NCBI RefSeq assembly: GCF_900113955.1
Contig: NZ_FORH01000007.1
Location: 62,001-126,000 of the forward strand
Origin: Celeribacter neptunius
Lineage (GTDB): Bacteria; Pseudomonadota; Alphaproteobacteria; Rhodobacterales; Rhodobacteraceae
Length of the DNA stretch: 64,000 nt
Direction of reading: 5' to 3'
Within the stretch, counting starts at the first letter, position 1; each line of letters begins with the position of its first letter. This document shows positions 18,967 to 28,840 of the stretch, piece by piece. The position numbers and the translations under genes were made by a program. Under the pieces are notes generated by a model, which worked only from the letters and a program-made list of their open reading frames with translations, was not told the origin of the DNA and did no database searches.

Positions 18967-19476
18967 ATGGCCGAATGTGAGATTTGTGGAGCGGATGCCG
19001 CTCTGACCGAGGTGGCTGTGCAGCCGAAAAGCGAGACGGTGAGCCTGTGCGACACCTGTGCAAACGGGCTCAAGGGCGAAGCGGTGCCCGAAGGTCACTG
19101 GCAGGCGCTGACCAGCTCGATGTGGTCGGAAAGCGACGCGGTCAAGGTGGTGTCCTGGCGGCTCTTGAACCGGTTCAAGGATGAGGCCTGGGCCGCCGAT
19201 GCGCTCGACATGCTGTACCTGGAACCCGAGGTCGAGGACTGGGCCAAGGCCGCCGGTCCCGAGGTGATCCATCGCGACAGTGTCGGTGCGGTTCTGTCCT
19301 CGGGAGACACCGTGGTGCTGATCAAGGACCTGCCGGTCAAGGGCGGTGGCTTTACCGCCAAGCGCGGCACGGCGGTGCGGGGCATTTCTCTGGTGCAGGA
19401 CAACGCCGGCCAGATCGAAGGCCGCGTCGAAGGCCAGCGCATCGTCATTCTCACGGAGTTCGTGAAAAAGCGCTGA
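18967..19476 (+). CDS. PhnA-domain zinc-ribbon protein
   Basis: A 169-aa protein with an N-terminal zinc ribbon (CEICGADAALTEVAV then LCDTC, residues 4-38) and a C-terminal PhnA/YjdM domain (residues about 108-169: SGDTVVLIKDLPVKGGG, KRGTAVRGI). The middle 70 residues make it longer than the roughly 110-aa YjdM. The name PhnA is historical; no C-P lyase or other phosphonate gene is nearby, so phosphonate metabolism should not be inferred. I chose the ATG at 18967 because CAGGAGGACGCT precedes it; a GTG at 18946 would include that ribosome site in the coding sequence. Confidence 0.8.
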   Translation: MAECEICGADAALTEVAVQPKSETVSLCDTCANGLKGEAVPEGHWQALTSSMWSESDAVKVVSWRLLNRFKDEAWAADALDMLYLEPEVEDWAKAAGPEVIHRDSVGAVLSSGDTVVLIKDLPVKGGGFTAKRGTAVRGISLVQDNAGQIEGRVEGQRIVILTEFVKKR

Positions 19477-19587
19477 GCGCCTTTGGGCCTTCAAGAAACT
19501 TGACGAAAACACGGCGTCGCAGTACTGCGGCGCCGATGCACGCCCGACGTGCAGCGTGTCACCCGCCGCGTGGCCATTGCAAGGCAA

Positions 19588-20568
19588 ATGAGCGGGTCCT
19601 TTCGAAAGATGAAAAAGATGGCGGGGAGCCTGTTTTCCTCGGGCGATCTGACGGTGGACCGTCGGGCGTCTTTTGCCGAAACGCTGGCGCATCTGGGGGA
19701 TTTGGCCGGGGCGGTGGAGACACTTGCGGGTGCATTGGACTTGGTGCCGGGCTGGGTGGCCGGCTGGTTTCGACTGGGCGAATGGCTGGAGGCGCTGGGG
19801 GAGACTGACGCGGCTTGTGCCGCCTGGGAGCGGGCGATTTTGGCCGATCCGTGCGATGCGTTGGGGGCCGGGCTCAAACGCGATCTGGCGCGCAAAGTGC
19901 CGATGGCGGAGGCCATGCCCGCCGCTTTTGTCGAGCTGTTGTTCGATCAATACGCGCCGCGGTTCGAGCGCTCTCTGGTCGAAAAACTCGGTTATCGCGG
20001 GCCGGAGATCCTGCGCGACAGCCTGCTCCTGACCGGGCGCACGCGGTTTGAGCATGTGCTCGATCTCGGCTGTGGCACAGGGTTGATGGGGGGCGCGATC
20101 CGGCCGTTTTGTGACCAGCTGTCCGGCTATGACATCTCCGAGGGCATGCTGGTCGAGGCGGATCGCAAGGGCATCTACGATCTGTTGGAGAAACAGGATA
20201 TCGCCCGGCTGGAGCTCGGGGCCGAACGCTATGACCTGATTCTGGCGGCGGATGTGTTCATCTACTTGGGCGCTTTGGAGCGGATCATGTCCTGGTGTGC
20301 CGGCTCACTCGCCGATCACGGTGTTCTGGCCTTCACGGTCGAGCTGGGGGCGGCGCCGGTGGAATTGCGGGACACGAGGCGGTTCGCGCATTCCCAGGCC
20401 TATGTCGAAGCCCTTCTGGCCGAGGCCGGCTTTGGCCGGGTGACGATGACGCCCTGTACGCTCCGCGAAGATCGTGGCGAAGCCATCGCGGCGCTGGCCG
20501 TGGTGGCCACCGATCTGGTCGGGGTGCGAGACCGTGAGGGCGATGGCGAGACCTTGATAAGGGCCTGA
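19588..20568 (+). CDS. TPR-containing class I SAM-dependent methyltransferase
   Basis: About 326 aa from the ATG at 19588; a GTG at 19549 would add 13 residues. The first roughly 90 residues read as tetratricopeptide-like helices (FAETLAHLGDLAGAVETLAGAL, split by turns, and WFRLGEWLEALGETDAA). The rest is a Rossmann methyltransferase with motif I VLDLGCGTGLMGG, motif II YDISEGML and motif IV LILAADVFIYLG. Such TPR-methyltransferase fusions are common in Rhodobacterales but the substrate is unknown. It is preceded by the PhnA-like gene 111 nt upstream and ends at a strong terminator. Confidence 0.75.
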   Translation: MSGSFRKMKKMAGSLFSSGDLTVDRRASFAETLAHLGDLAGAVETLAGALDLVPGWVAGWFRLGEWLEALGETDAACAAWERAILADPCDALGAGLKRDLARKVPMAEAMPAAFVELLFDQYAPRFERSLVEKLGYRGPEILRDSLLLTGRTRFEHVLDLGCGTGLMGGAIRPFCDQLSGYDISEGMLVEADRKGIYDLLEKQDIARLELGAERYDLILAADVFIYLGALERIMSWCAGSLADHGVLAFTVELGAAPVELRDTRRFAHSQAYVEALLAEAGFGRVTMTPCTLREDRGEAIAALAVVATDLVGVRDREGDGETLIRA

Positions 20569-20581
20569 AGTCAGGAAAGAA

Positions 20582-20612
20582 AAACGCCCGCATAGGTGCG
20601 GGCGTTTCTTTG
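20582..20612. terminator. Bidirectional intrinsic terminator
   Basis: An 11-bp perfect stem, AAACGCCCGCA (20582-20592) and TGCGGGCGTTT (20597-20607), with a 4-nt loop and T-rich flanks on both strands. It lies between the convergent methyltransferase and cold-shock genes and can end both transcripts. Confidence 0.9.
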
Positions 20613-20655
20613 TCTCGGGTCAGCGCAGGCTTCAGCACAAGGGCTGAAAAAGCGC

Positions 20656-20862
20656 TTAGGCCAGAACGAGGTTCACAGCGGATTCGCGACCGTCACGGCC
20701 GGCTTCGATGTCGAAGGTGACCTTCGCGCCATCGGCCAGGCCGGTGAGGCCGGAACGCTCGACGGCAGAGATGTGCACGAACACGTCCTTGCTGCCGCCT
20801 TCCGGCTGAATGAAGCCGAAGCCTTTGGTGGAATTGAACCATTTCACGGTGCCATTGGCCAT
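20656..20862 (-). CDS. Cold-shock-domain protein (CspA family)
   Basis: A 68-aa single cold-shock domain, the standard length. RNP1 (KGFGFIQ) and RNP2 (VFVHIS) are both intact. It binds single-stranded RNA or DNA and acts as an RNA chaperone. The start is supported by CAGGAGTAAACACG before the ATG. Alphaproteobacteria usually have several paralogues, so a numbered cspA symbol is not assigned. Confidence 0.95.
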   Translation of the reverse strand: MANGTVKWFNSTKGFGFIQPEGGSKDVFVHISAVERSGLTGLADGAKVTFDIEAGRDGRESAVNLVLA

Positions 20863-21155
20863 CGTGTTTACTCCTGTTTGTCTTGTCGCTCGCGAGATTG
20901 CAGCGACCCGGCGTCGTCAAGGATCGTTCGATGACTGTGGCCGGTAAAACCGAACAGAAGGGTCGAAAGAGGTAACTTAGCGCGGGGAATATGACAGGTT
21001 TCTGTGTCGCTGGATAGGGGAATTTTGCCCTGCCGGGTCGGCGTCGGATTCGCGTCGGCCTCCTGTCGGCCTTCCGTTGGACCCCGCGTGCGCTCCGGTG
21101 AGGCGGGATTAACACCGCTTTGACAAGCTGGGGCGCGCAGAAATCGGAGCGTGCC
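20863..21155 (-). promoter_or_regulatory. Divergent upstream region with presumed csp leader
   Basis: 293 bp separate the cold-shock gene from the divergent BrnA-like gene. cspA-family genes usually have a long structured 5' leader, and this region is long enough for one. I see the csp ribosome site but no unambiguous -35/-10 pair or cold-box sequence, so the leader is an inference only. Confidence 0.35.
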
Positions 21156-21611
21156 ATGACCCCCCGCCAGCCCCCTCGCCAGCCCTCCCGCCAGACCCAA
21201 TCGACCGGTTCCCAATCGACCCGCCGCCCGCAGCGCCCGCGGCTCACCAAGACCCAACGCCTTGCCATGGACCGTCTCGAGCGGCAGGTCTATGCGCTCG
21301 GGAAGCTGGACATGTTCGACTGGGACGTCGCCCAGATCGTGCTGGAGGCCTGGGCAACGCTGGAACAGGATCTCGATGTCACCGAGAAGAAGGTCAAGGT
21401 GACGCTGCGCCTCGACGAGAGCGTCGCGAAATTCTTTCGCGCCCAAGGCCAGGGCTATCAGGCGCGGATCAACCGGGTGCTGGGCACCTATGCCCAGATG
21501 AAAATCGCCGAGATCGCCCTGACCGAGCGGAAATTCAAAGCCTGGCGTGCGGCCCGGAAGGCCGGCGCGAGCGAGGCGGAACAGTTGGCGGCATGGCGGG
21601 AGGCGGAGTGA
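21156..21611 (+). CDS. BrnA-like antitoxin-family protein without a BrnT partner
   Basis: A 151-aa protein. The C-terminal part (residues about 88-125) matches the BrnA antitoxin ribbon-helix-helix region: VTLRLDESVAKFFRAQG followed by GYQARINRVLGTY. Classical BrnA is about 80-100 aa and is encoded just after a BrnT toxin. No BrnT-like gene is present here. Instead the protein has a basic, disordered N-terminus with short Pro-Arg-Gln repeats (residues 3-30) and a helical middle. It may be a stand-alone DNA-binding regulator. The ATG has GGAG upstream; an in-frame TTG lies at 21120. Confidence 0.7.
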   Translation: MTPRQPPRQPSRQTQSTGSQSTRRPQRPRLTKTQRLAMDRLERQVYALGKLDMFDWDVAQIVLEAWATLEQDLDVTEKKVKVTLRLDESVAKFFRAQGQGYQARINRVLGTYAQMKIAEIALTERKFKAWRAARKAGASEAEQLAAWREAE

Positions 21612-21730
21612 TGCGGGCGGCGCGACGCGCGCGTGGGGCGCACCTTTGGTGCGACGGGGCTGCGCGTTTCACGCGCCCCCCTCGGATCAGGCGCGAGAGA
21701 GTGTCCGACCAGACAGCGGGCACGTCTATT

Positions 21731-22411
21731 TCATTGTTTTTGGGAGGGAGCAGATAACATCAAATAACTGTCAAGAATTCTTGGTGCGAAAAGTGCAATC
21801 CTTTCTTGAAGCTCATCGTTCTTCAGGCTGGCCTGTTGCCACTCTTGGTCTGCATGATCGCCGAGCTCTTTCTCCCATTTTTCGTACAATTTCCAAAAGG
21901 CTGCATTGTACTCAGGGTACTGCGTGTGCCGGGTATATCTCGTTGACTTGGAACTGGATATTTTGTGAAGCCCTTCCCGTGCCAATGTGTCCCACATCGC
22001 GAACTCTGTTGGTTGCCAAGTGCAAAGGAGCTTCGAAAGGAGCGAGATTCGATTTTGATTGAGGACTCTTTCTTGTTTTTGCGCCTCTTTGTTTTTGTCC
22101 TTCGGCAGATCGATGAGCATTTTCTTGAACTCGCCAAAACCTTTCTCAAAAGCTTCGTAAGTCATGTTTTTCGAGAAATTGGATAAAAAACCGGGGGTGG
22201 ATTTCAGATCTTTTCGGAGAGTATCACACTGTCGTGCACTGAGGCCGCGGACGACCGAGTAGTCCGCGCCAAAACCGCGAAAGCGCGGGTAATCCAGCAA
22301 GAGTGGCAAAGACTTGAAATCTGGTTCCAGAAAGTCCGGTCCCCACCAGCCCCAGTTTTCCTTTGCTTGCATGGCGGCTTTCTTAAGAAGATTCTGGTCG
22401 GGACAAGGCAT
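21731..22411 (-). CDS. Uncharacterised protein of atypical composition
   Basis: A 226-aa protein, mainly helical, Lys- and Trp-rich, with no signal peptide or membrane segment. I do not recognise its family. The segment SKLLCTWQPTEFAMWD (about residues 132-147) resembles the serine-lysine-leucine helix and following aspartate seen in some helix-hairpin-helix/OGG-like glycosylase folds, but this is a weak impression. Base composition is visibly less GC-rich than the flanking genes, suggesting acquisition. The ATG at 22411 follows AAAAGGAATTCC; an in-frame GTG sits at 22432 inside that signal. It begins just downstream of the ettA terminator and is followed by the end of the BrnA-like gene. Confidence 0.7.
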   Translation of the reverse strand: MPCPDQNLLKKAAMQAKENWGWWGPDFLEPDFKSLPLLLDYPRFRGFGADYSVVRGLSARQCDTLRKDLKSTPGFLSNFSKNMTYEAFEKGFGEFKKMLIDLPKDKNKEAQKQERVLNQNRISLLSKLLCTWQPTEFAMWDTLAREGLHKISSSKSTRYTRHTQYPEYNAAFWKLYEKWEKELGDHADQEWQQASLKNDELQERIALFAPRILDSYLMLSAPSQKQ

Positions 22412-22435
22412 TGAGGAATTCCTTTTGGACACGAA

Positions 22436-22464
22436 AAGAGAACGCCCCGCACAGGGCGGGGCGT
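22436..22464 (-). terminator. Intrinsic terminator of ettA
   Basis: A 9-bp stem, ACGCCCCGC (22442-22450) and GCGGGGCGT (22456-22464). On the minus strand it is followed by TCTCTTTT. It lies 5 nt past the ettA stop and about 30 nt before the start of the next gene. Confidence 0.85.
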
Positions 22465-22468
22465 CAGG

Positions 22469-24124
<1,656 letters not shown>

Positions 24125-24194
24125 TTGGGGGCTCCTTGGAGGGAATTGGGATTTTGTGCTTAGATAGCGGAGTGTGACAAGGGGGGCAATTGGT

Positions 24195-24935
24195 ATGGCG
24201 AAGAGATTGGCAGAACTTGGGATCGGGCGCGGCGAGATTTTGACCGTACTCAAACAGATGCGCGATATCCCGAAAGGTCCGCACAATTGGTCGGGCAAGA
24301 CTTTTCTCGTCGACCCAGATGATGGGAGCGTTTGGGACCTGAAGCCCGCTATACGGGAAGCCTATAAAAACGCGAATGCGGCGTGGAACGACAACGATTA
24401 CTGGGGTAGCTTTGACGATGAACTCCGTACTATGGGTTTCTCCTATCTAAAGTTCGACAAGGATTCACGCCGCTCCCTCGGCCTCAGCGGTTACGACCCC
24501 GAAGCGTTCTATGATCGCTTCACGGTGTTCTACCCCGATGGCGCTGAGAAGATATCCGAAGAGGGAGAGGCGCCTCCGTGGGAATTCCCGAGCAACGAGG
24601 CCCAAACCGAACGCCCCTCGTTCAGTGAGAAAAAGGTTGCCGTTGTGCACAAAGCGTGGGAGCGGCGCGGGGTGAATACGCGCAAGATCAAGGAGGAGAA
24701 AGGGTACGTTTGTGAGGGCTGCGAGCTAGACGCGATTGCAGCTTATGGCGCGGAGATCGCGACGAGCGTGATCGAGGCCCATCACCTCAAACCCGTGGCA
24801 GAGATGCCTCCCGAGGGGCGTGTGGTCGATCCTGACGATTTCGCGGTGCTTTGCGCCACTTGTCACCGCATTATTCATCGTCTCGATAGTCCCGATGATC
24901 TTGATGGTTTGCGAGAGATGGTGCGGGGGAAATGA
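24195..24935 (+). CDS. HNH endonuclease family protein
   Basis: A 246-aa protein with a C-terminal HNH nuclease domain (residues about 165-240): CEGC for the first zinc knuckle, IEAHHLKPV as the catalytic His-containing strand, and VLCATCHRIIHRL for the second knuckle and helix. The N-terminal 150 residues (QMRDIPKGPHNWSGKTFLVD and onward) are not recognised and may recognise DNA or a partner. The domain resembles McrA-like and stand-alone accessory HNH nucleases. It is divergent from ettA and 3 nt from the convergent MarR-GNAT gene, with no methyltransferase beside it. ATG 24195 is preferred over GTG 24174, with AAGGGGGG upstream. Confidence 0.78.
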   Translation: MAKRLAELGIGRGEILTVLKQMRDIPKGPHNWSGKTFLVDPDDGSVWDLKPAIREAYKNANAAWNDNDYWGSFDDELRTMGFSYLKFDKDSRRSLGLSGYDPEAFYDRFTVFYPDGAEKISEEGEAPPWEFPSNEAQTERPSFSEKKVAVVHKAWERRGVNTRKIKEEKGYVCEGCELDAIAAYGAEIATSVIEAHHLKPVAEMPPEGRVVDPDDFAVLCATCHRIIHRLDSPDDLDGLREMVRGK

Positions 24936-24938
24936 CCC

Positions 24939-25829
24939 TCACATCGCCTTCTCGAAAAACAGGTCCGGATAAGGATCGTCGTTGAACCGCTCGATCTCAC
25001 TCCATCCCAATCGCTGATACAATCCCGCAGCTTCCGGCAGGGCGGAGTTGGTGTCCAGGCGCAGCGTGGTGATGCCGATCTCCCGCGCGCGGGTCTCGAT
25101 CTCGGACATCAGCCGTTTGGCGAGGCCGAGGCCGCGCGCCGAAGGGGCGACCCAGAGGCGTTTGATCTCGGCATAGCCCCCTTTTTCTTTAGACGTGTCG
25201 GTGCCTTTCAAGCCGACGCAGCCCGACGGCAGCCCGTCCGCCATGGCGACGAGAAAGGCGCCGCGCGGGGGGCGCATGTCGGAGGCGTCGAGGCGGGCGG
25301 CTTTTGCCGGGTCGAAGCCCATCGAAAACCGCACGGCCAGCTCGCTGTAATAGCTCTGCATCGCGTCTTGCGCCATTGCGCTGTCGGGGTCCATCTCGAG
25401 CACTTCGATCCGGTCGCGCCCCAAGGCGGAGGCGATCAGATCCATCGCGGCGAGGAGCTGTTCCGGATGCGGATGCCGGTCCAGAAGCGCCTGGGCGCGG
25501 GTGTCGGAGAGCGCCTCATAGGCCTCGTATTCACTGAGCCCCGCGGGCGTCAGCGCGGCATGGCGGCGGCGCTTGTCCTCCGGGTCTTCGCTGACCGCGA
25601 TCAGCCCTTCCTCTTCCAGCCCGCGCAACAGCCGCGACATCAGCCCGGTGTCGAGATCGAGAAAATCGCGCACCTCCGAGACGGCGCGCCCCTCCGGGCC
25701 GATGGCATTGAGCACACGGGCCGCGCCGAGCGGGCGGCCACGGCCGAGAAAGCTCTGGTCCAGGGCGCCGGTCTCGGTGGTGACGGCGCGGTTGAAGCGG
25801 CGGATGCGGGCGACGGGAGAAAGCGACAT
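24939..25829 (-). CDS. MarR-type HTH regulator fused to GNAT acetyltransferase
   Basis: A 296-aa two-domain protein. Residues 1-140 are a MarR winged helix (LNAIGPEGRAVSEVRDFL, LMSRLLRGLEEEGLI, DKRRRHAALTPAGL). Residues about 150-296 are a GNAT fold with the acetyl-CoA loop APSARGLGLAKRLM and the late motif LYQRLGWSEI. These fusions are widespread in proteobacteria; the acetyl acceptor is unknown. The ribosome site is AGGAATAAA before the ATG. A perfect palindrome 31 nt upstream of the start is a good autoregulatory operator candidate shared with nadD. Confidence 0.87.
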   Translation of the reverse strand: MSLSPVARIRRFNRAVTTETGALDQSFLGRGRPLGAARVLNAIGPEGRAVSEVRDFLDLDTGLMSRLLRGLEEEGLIAVSEDPEDKRRRHAALTPAGLSEYEAYEALSDTRAQALLDRHPHPEQLLAAMDLIASALGRDRIEVLEMDPDSAMAQDAMQSYYSELAVRFSMGFDPAKAARLDASDMRPPRGAFLVAMADGLPSGCVGLKGTDTSKEKGGYAEIKRLWVAPSARGLGLAKRLMSEIETRAREIGITTLRLDTNSALPEAAGLYQRLGWSEIERFNDDPYPDLFFEKAM

Positions 25830-25859
25830 TTTATTCCTGACCTGGGTCTGCTATTTTGT

Positions 25860-25873
25860 CTGACTTTAGTCAG
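25860..25873. promoter_or_regulatory. Palindromic operator candidate for the MarR-GNAT regulator
   Basis: CTGACT at 25860-25865 and AGTCAG at 25868-25873 form a perfect palindrome with a 2-nt centre. It sits in the 107-bp divergent space between the regulator and nadD. MarR proteins bind such short palindromes near their own promoters. The regulator assignment is inferred. Confidence 0.6.
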
Positions 25874-25936
25874 CAAATGGAAATCGTCAAGCCCATACGG
25901 CGGAGCAGAATATTGACAGTGCGGCGACATGTCGCC

Positions 25937-26551
25937 ATGCAGGACGCCATGCGTTGCGACCTGCCATATGCCCGCCCCGGTCAGGTGATCGGTTTGCTCG
26001 GGGGATCCTTCGATCCCGCGCATGAGGGCCATGTGCATATCACAAAAATGGCGTTGAAACGCTTTGGCTTGGATCGGGTCTGGTGGCTGGTCAGCCCCGG
26101 CAATCCATTGAAGGAACACGGCCCGGCGGGGATGGAAAAGCGGCTCGCCCATGCCCGGGCGATCATGCGCCATCCGAAGGTCGAGGTGACCGATCTCGAG
26201 GCCCGCACCGGCACGCGTTACACCGCGGCGACGCTCGAGGCGGTGAAGCGGCTCTACCCCGGAGTGACCTTCGTCTGGCTGATGGGGGCGGATAATCTGG
26301 CACAGTTTCACCTCTGGCAGGATTGGCGCGGCATCATGGAGACCACGCCCATGGGGGTGATCGCCCGGCCGGGCACGCGCGGCGCGGCGCGCAATTCGGT
26401 GGCGGCGCATAGTTTTGCCCATGCCAAGCTGCCGTCGGGCTCTTCGCGGCTTCTGGGGCGTTGCGCGGCGCCGTGCTGGTGTTTCATCAACGTGCCGATG
26501 TCGCATGCCTCCTCGACAGAAATCCGTGCCAAAGGGGAATGGCAGCGCTGA
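25937..26551 (+). CDS. nadD: Nicotinate-nucleotide adenylyltransferase NadD
   Basis: About 204 aa; adenylates nicotinate mononucleotide in NAD synthesis. The nucleotidyltransferase motif [17 protein letters not shown] gives the GxFDPxHxGH signature at residues 16-32. [15 protein letters not shown] and the C-terminal SHASSTEIR correspond to the second conserved region and ISSTxIR. The gene carries an internal region richer in Ala/Ser/Cys ([15 protein letters not shown]). Two nearby ATGs, 25937 and 25949, are possible starts; neither has a strong ribosome site. Confidence 0.88.
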   Translation: MQDAMRCDLPYARPGQVIGLLGGSFDPAHEGHVHITKMALKRFGLDRVWWLVSPGNPLKEHGPAGMEKRLAHARAIMRHPKVEVTDLEARTGTRYTAATLEAVKRLYPGVTFVWLMGADNLAQFHLWQDWRGIMETTPMGVIARPGTRGAARNSVAAHSFAHAKLPSGSSRLLGRCAAPCWCFINVPMSHASSTEIRAKGEWQR

Positions 26552-26603
26552 TCGGCGCATTCCCGTCTTGATCAAGTCACACTCCCCCGGTTAACTCGGC
26601 GGC

Positions 26604-28136
26604 ATGAGTGAGGACGGGCATATCGGGATCAATCGGCACAGGATCAGTCGGCGCGGGGCGCTGGGGCTTTTGCTCGGCGGTGCGGCGCAGCTCGGCCTGG
26701 CGCGGGGCGCGCTGGCCGAGGGGCTGATGGCGTCGCCCCTCCCTGTGCCGCGTCCCGAGGGCCTGTTCAAACAGAGCCTGCCAAGCTCCGAAGAGCTCGT
26801 CGCAGCCGCCCGGCTTTCCGGTCAGGTCAGTTTCGCGGTGGCGGACGCGGCGACCGGCGAGAGCCTCGAGACCCGTGATCCGCTGATGCGCCTGCCACCG
26901 GCCTCGGTGGCGAAGACCGTCACCAGCCTCTATGCGCTCGAACATCTCGGAGCGGGGTATCGCTTTGCCACCCGCGTGTTGCGCAGCGGGCCGGTGGTCG
27001 ACGGCGTGCTCGAGGGCGATCTGATCCTCCTGGGCGGGGGAGATCCGACACTTGACACCGATGCGCTGGCGGCGCTGGCGCAACAGCTGGTGAGCGCCGG
27101 GATCACCAGGGTCAGCGGGCGGTTTCTGGTCGATGACAGCGCCCTGCCCAGAATTGACCAGATCGACGGGCAACAGACCGAATATGCCGGTTACAACCCG
27201 ACGATTTCCGGACTCAATCTGAATTACAACCGCGTGCATTTCGAATGGCGGCGGCAGGGCGAGAGCTACAGTCTCAAGATGGATGCCCGTGCCACGAACC
27301 ATGCCCCGGATGTGCGGATCTCGCATATGCAGCTGGCGAGCCGCGATCTGCCGGTGTTCGATCACGAGCCGGGCAAGGGGCGCGACGAATGGACCGTGGC
27401 GCGCAGTGCGCTGGGCAATGGCGGCGCGCGCTGGCTGCCGGTGCGGTTGCCGGCGCTATATGCCGCCGAAGTGTTTCAGCTCCTGGCCGGGTCTGCTGGC
27501 CTGCGTCTGCCGCAGGGGCAGCGCGGGACGATGCCCGCAGATGCGATCGAGATGGCCCGGATCGACAGCGCGCCTCTGCGCGACATCGTGCGGGACATGC
27601 TGAAATACTCGACCAATCTGACCGCCGAGGTGATCGGGCTTGCGGCCAGCCGGGCGCGCGGGGGCGCGCCGGATACACTGGCCGCCTCGGCCGGGGCGAT
27701 GAGCGCCTGGGCGCGCGAGACGCTGGGCATGCGCCATATCGCCTTTGTCGATCATTCGGGGCTCGGCGCGGACTCGCAGGTCAGCGTGGCCGATCTGGTC
27801 ACCCTGCTGACGGCGCCCGGGGTCGAGACGGTGCTGGCCCCGCTGATGAAGCCGATCCGGATGCTCGACGAGAAGGGCAACCTGCTCGAGAACAGCCCGG
27901 TCAGCGTGCATGCCAAGACCGGCACGCTGGATTTCGTCTCGAACCTGGCGGGCTATGCCGATCTGCCGGATGGCCGGCGTCTGGCCTTTGCCGTCATCGC
28001 GGCCGATGTGCCGGCGCGCGAGGCGGCCAAGGCGCAAGGCGCCGAGATCCCGAAAGGGGCGCGCAGCTTCAATGGCCGGGCGAAACGGTTGCAACAGGCG
28101 TTGATCCAGCGCTGGGGGGCGTTTTACGCGGCGTGA
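26604..28136 (+). CDS. dacB: D-alanyl-D-alanine carboxypeptidase/endopeptidase (PBP4, DacB)
   Basis: A 510-aa class C penicillin-binding protein that trims peptidoglycan in the periplasm. Catalytic motifs are intact: SVAK (SxxK, about residue 100), STN (SxN, about 336) and KTG (about 437). The N-terminus carries a twin-arginine signal (RISRRGALGLLLGG), so it is predicted to be exported folded through Tat, unlike the Sec signal of E. coli DacB. It follows nadD with a 52-nt gap. A degenerate 24-bp tandem repeat lies just after the stop. Confidence 0.9.
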   Translation: MSEDGHIGINRHRISRRGALGLLLGGAAQLGLARGALAEGLMASPLPVPRPEGLFKQSLPSSEELVAAARLSGQVSFAVADAATGESLETRDPLMRLPPASVAKTVTSLYALEHLGAGYRFATRVLRSGPVVDGVLEGDLILLGGGDPTLDTDALAALAQQLVSAGITRVSGRFLVDDSALPRIDQIDGQQTEYAGYNPTISGLNLNYNRVHFEWRRQGESYSLKMDARATNHAPDVRISHMQLASRDLPVFDHEPGKGRDEWTVARSALGNGGARWLPVRLPALYAAEVFQLLAGSAGLRLPQGQRGTMPADAIEMARIDSAPLRDIVRDMLKYSTNLTAEVIGLAASRARGGAPDTLAASAGAMSAWARETLGMRHIAFVDHSGLGADSQVSVADLVTLLTAPGVETVLAPLMKPIRMLDEKGNLLENSPVSVHAKTGTLDFVSNLAGYADLPDGRRLAFAVIAADVPAREAAKAQGAEIPKGARSFNGRAKRLQQALIQRWGAFYAA

Positions 28137-28153
28137 AGAGCGCGCCGGTTTCG

Positions 28154-28201
28154 GTCGCCCCGATGGTCGTCCGGGTGGCCGCCCCGATGCGCGTCCCGGT
28201 G
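28154..28201. repeat. Imperfect 24-bp tandem repeat after dacB
   Basis: Two copies of a 24-bp unit (28154-28177 and 28178-28201) share the core CCGCCCCGATG or CGCCCCGATG and end in GTG. They fill most of the space between dacB and the convergent DsbA-like gene. Confidence 0.5.
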
Positions 28202-28211
28202 AAAAGCGCGC

Positions 28212-28820
28212 CTAGCGCAACAGGGTCGTGATTTCTTCGGGCCGATTATAATAGTCGGAGAGGGCGATATTGTAGAGCGTCTCGTCGCGTTCCATGATCA
28301 GCACCGGGACGCCGGAGAGACCATATTGGTGCATCAGGCGCTCGGTTTCCTGCGCCATCGCGCGGGCTGCGTCGGAGGCGTCGGAGAGCGCTGTGCTGGT
28401 GTCGAATTCGTCGCTGAGGATCTGCTCGATATATGCCGCGTCCTGTGCCGAGCGGCCCTCTTCCCAACGTGCCTTTTGCAGGCGACGCGCCAGGGCCATC
28501 TCGACCTTTGCGCCTTGATCATGGACCAGGGCGGCGGCCTGCGCGGTCAGGGTCGACTCGAGTCTCTCTTCGGGGGCGCGCAGGATGTTCTCGCGATAGG
28601 TCTCGGAAAACGGCTGGCCGGAGAGCTGTTCGGCGCGGGCGTCGTGTTGTTCGATCATCCGGCCGAGACCCGACCCCATGGTCTGGGCGTGCTCGGGGGC
28701 AAAGAGCCACCTGTGATGCATCTCGACCTCGGCGCCGGCCTCGACAAGGGCGGAGATCACCGGTGCACCGGCATAGCACCAGCCGCAATAGGTGTCGTAG
28801 AGATACGTGAAGCGGGGCAT
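28212..28820 (-). CDS. DsbA-family thioredoxin-fold protein
   Basis: A 202-aa DsbA-like protein with a CGWC redox motif at residues 12-15 right after the first strand (YLYDTYCGWCYAGAP) and a cis-Pro-type segment, GLSGVPVLI, near 167-175. There is no signal peptide, so it is probably cytoplasmic like FrnE and 2-hydroxychromene-2-carboxylate isomerase relatives. The ribosome site AAAGGACAGAT precedes the ATG. It follows the TerB-like gene by 20 nt on the same strand, suggesting co-transcription. Confidence 0.82.
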   Translation of the reverse strand: MPRFTYLYDTYCGWCYAGAPVISALVEAGAEVEMHHRWLFAPEHAQTMGSGLGRMIEQHDARAEQLSGQPFSETYRENILRAPEERLESTLTAQAAALVHDQGAKVEMALARRLQKARWEEGRSAQDAAYIEQILSDEFDTSTALSDASDAARAMAQETERLMHQYGLSGVPVLIMERDETLYNIALSDYYNRPEEITTLLR

Positions 28821-28840
28821 ATCTGTCCTTTGCAGGGCTC

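Noticed and set aside
18967-19476. Phosphonate metabolism suggested by the PhnA domain
   Set aside because: The PhnA/YjdM name is historical and no C-P lyase or phosphonate transport genes are nearby.
28137-28211. Terminator between dacB and the DsbA-like gene
   Set aside because: The region holds an imperfect tandem repeat, but no stem with a following T-run could be drawn on either strand.
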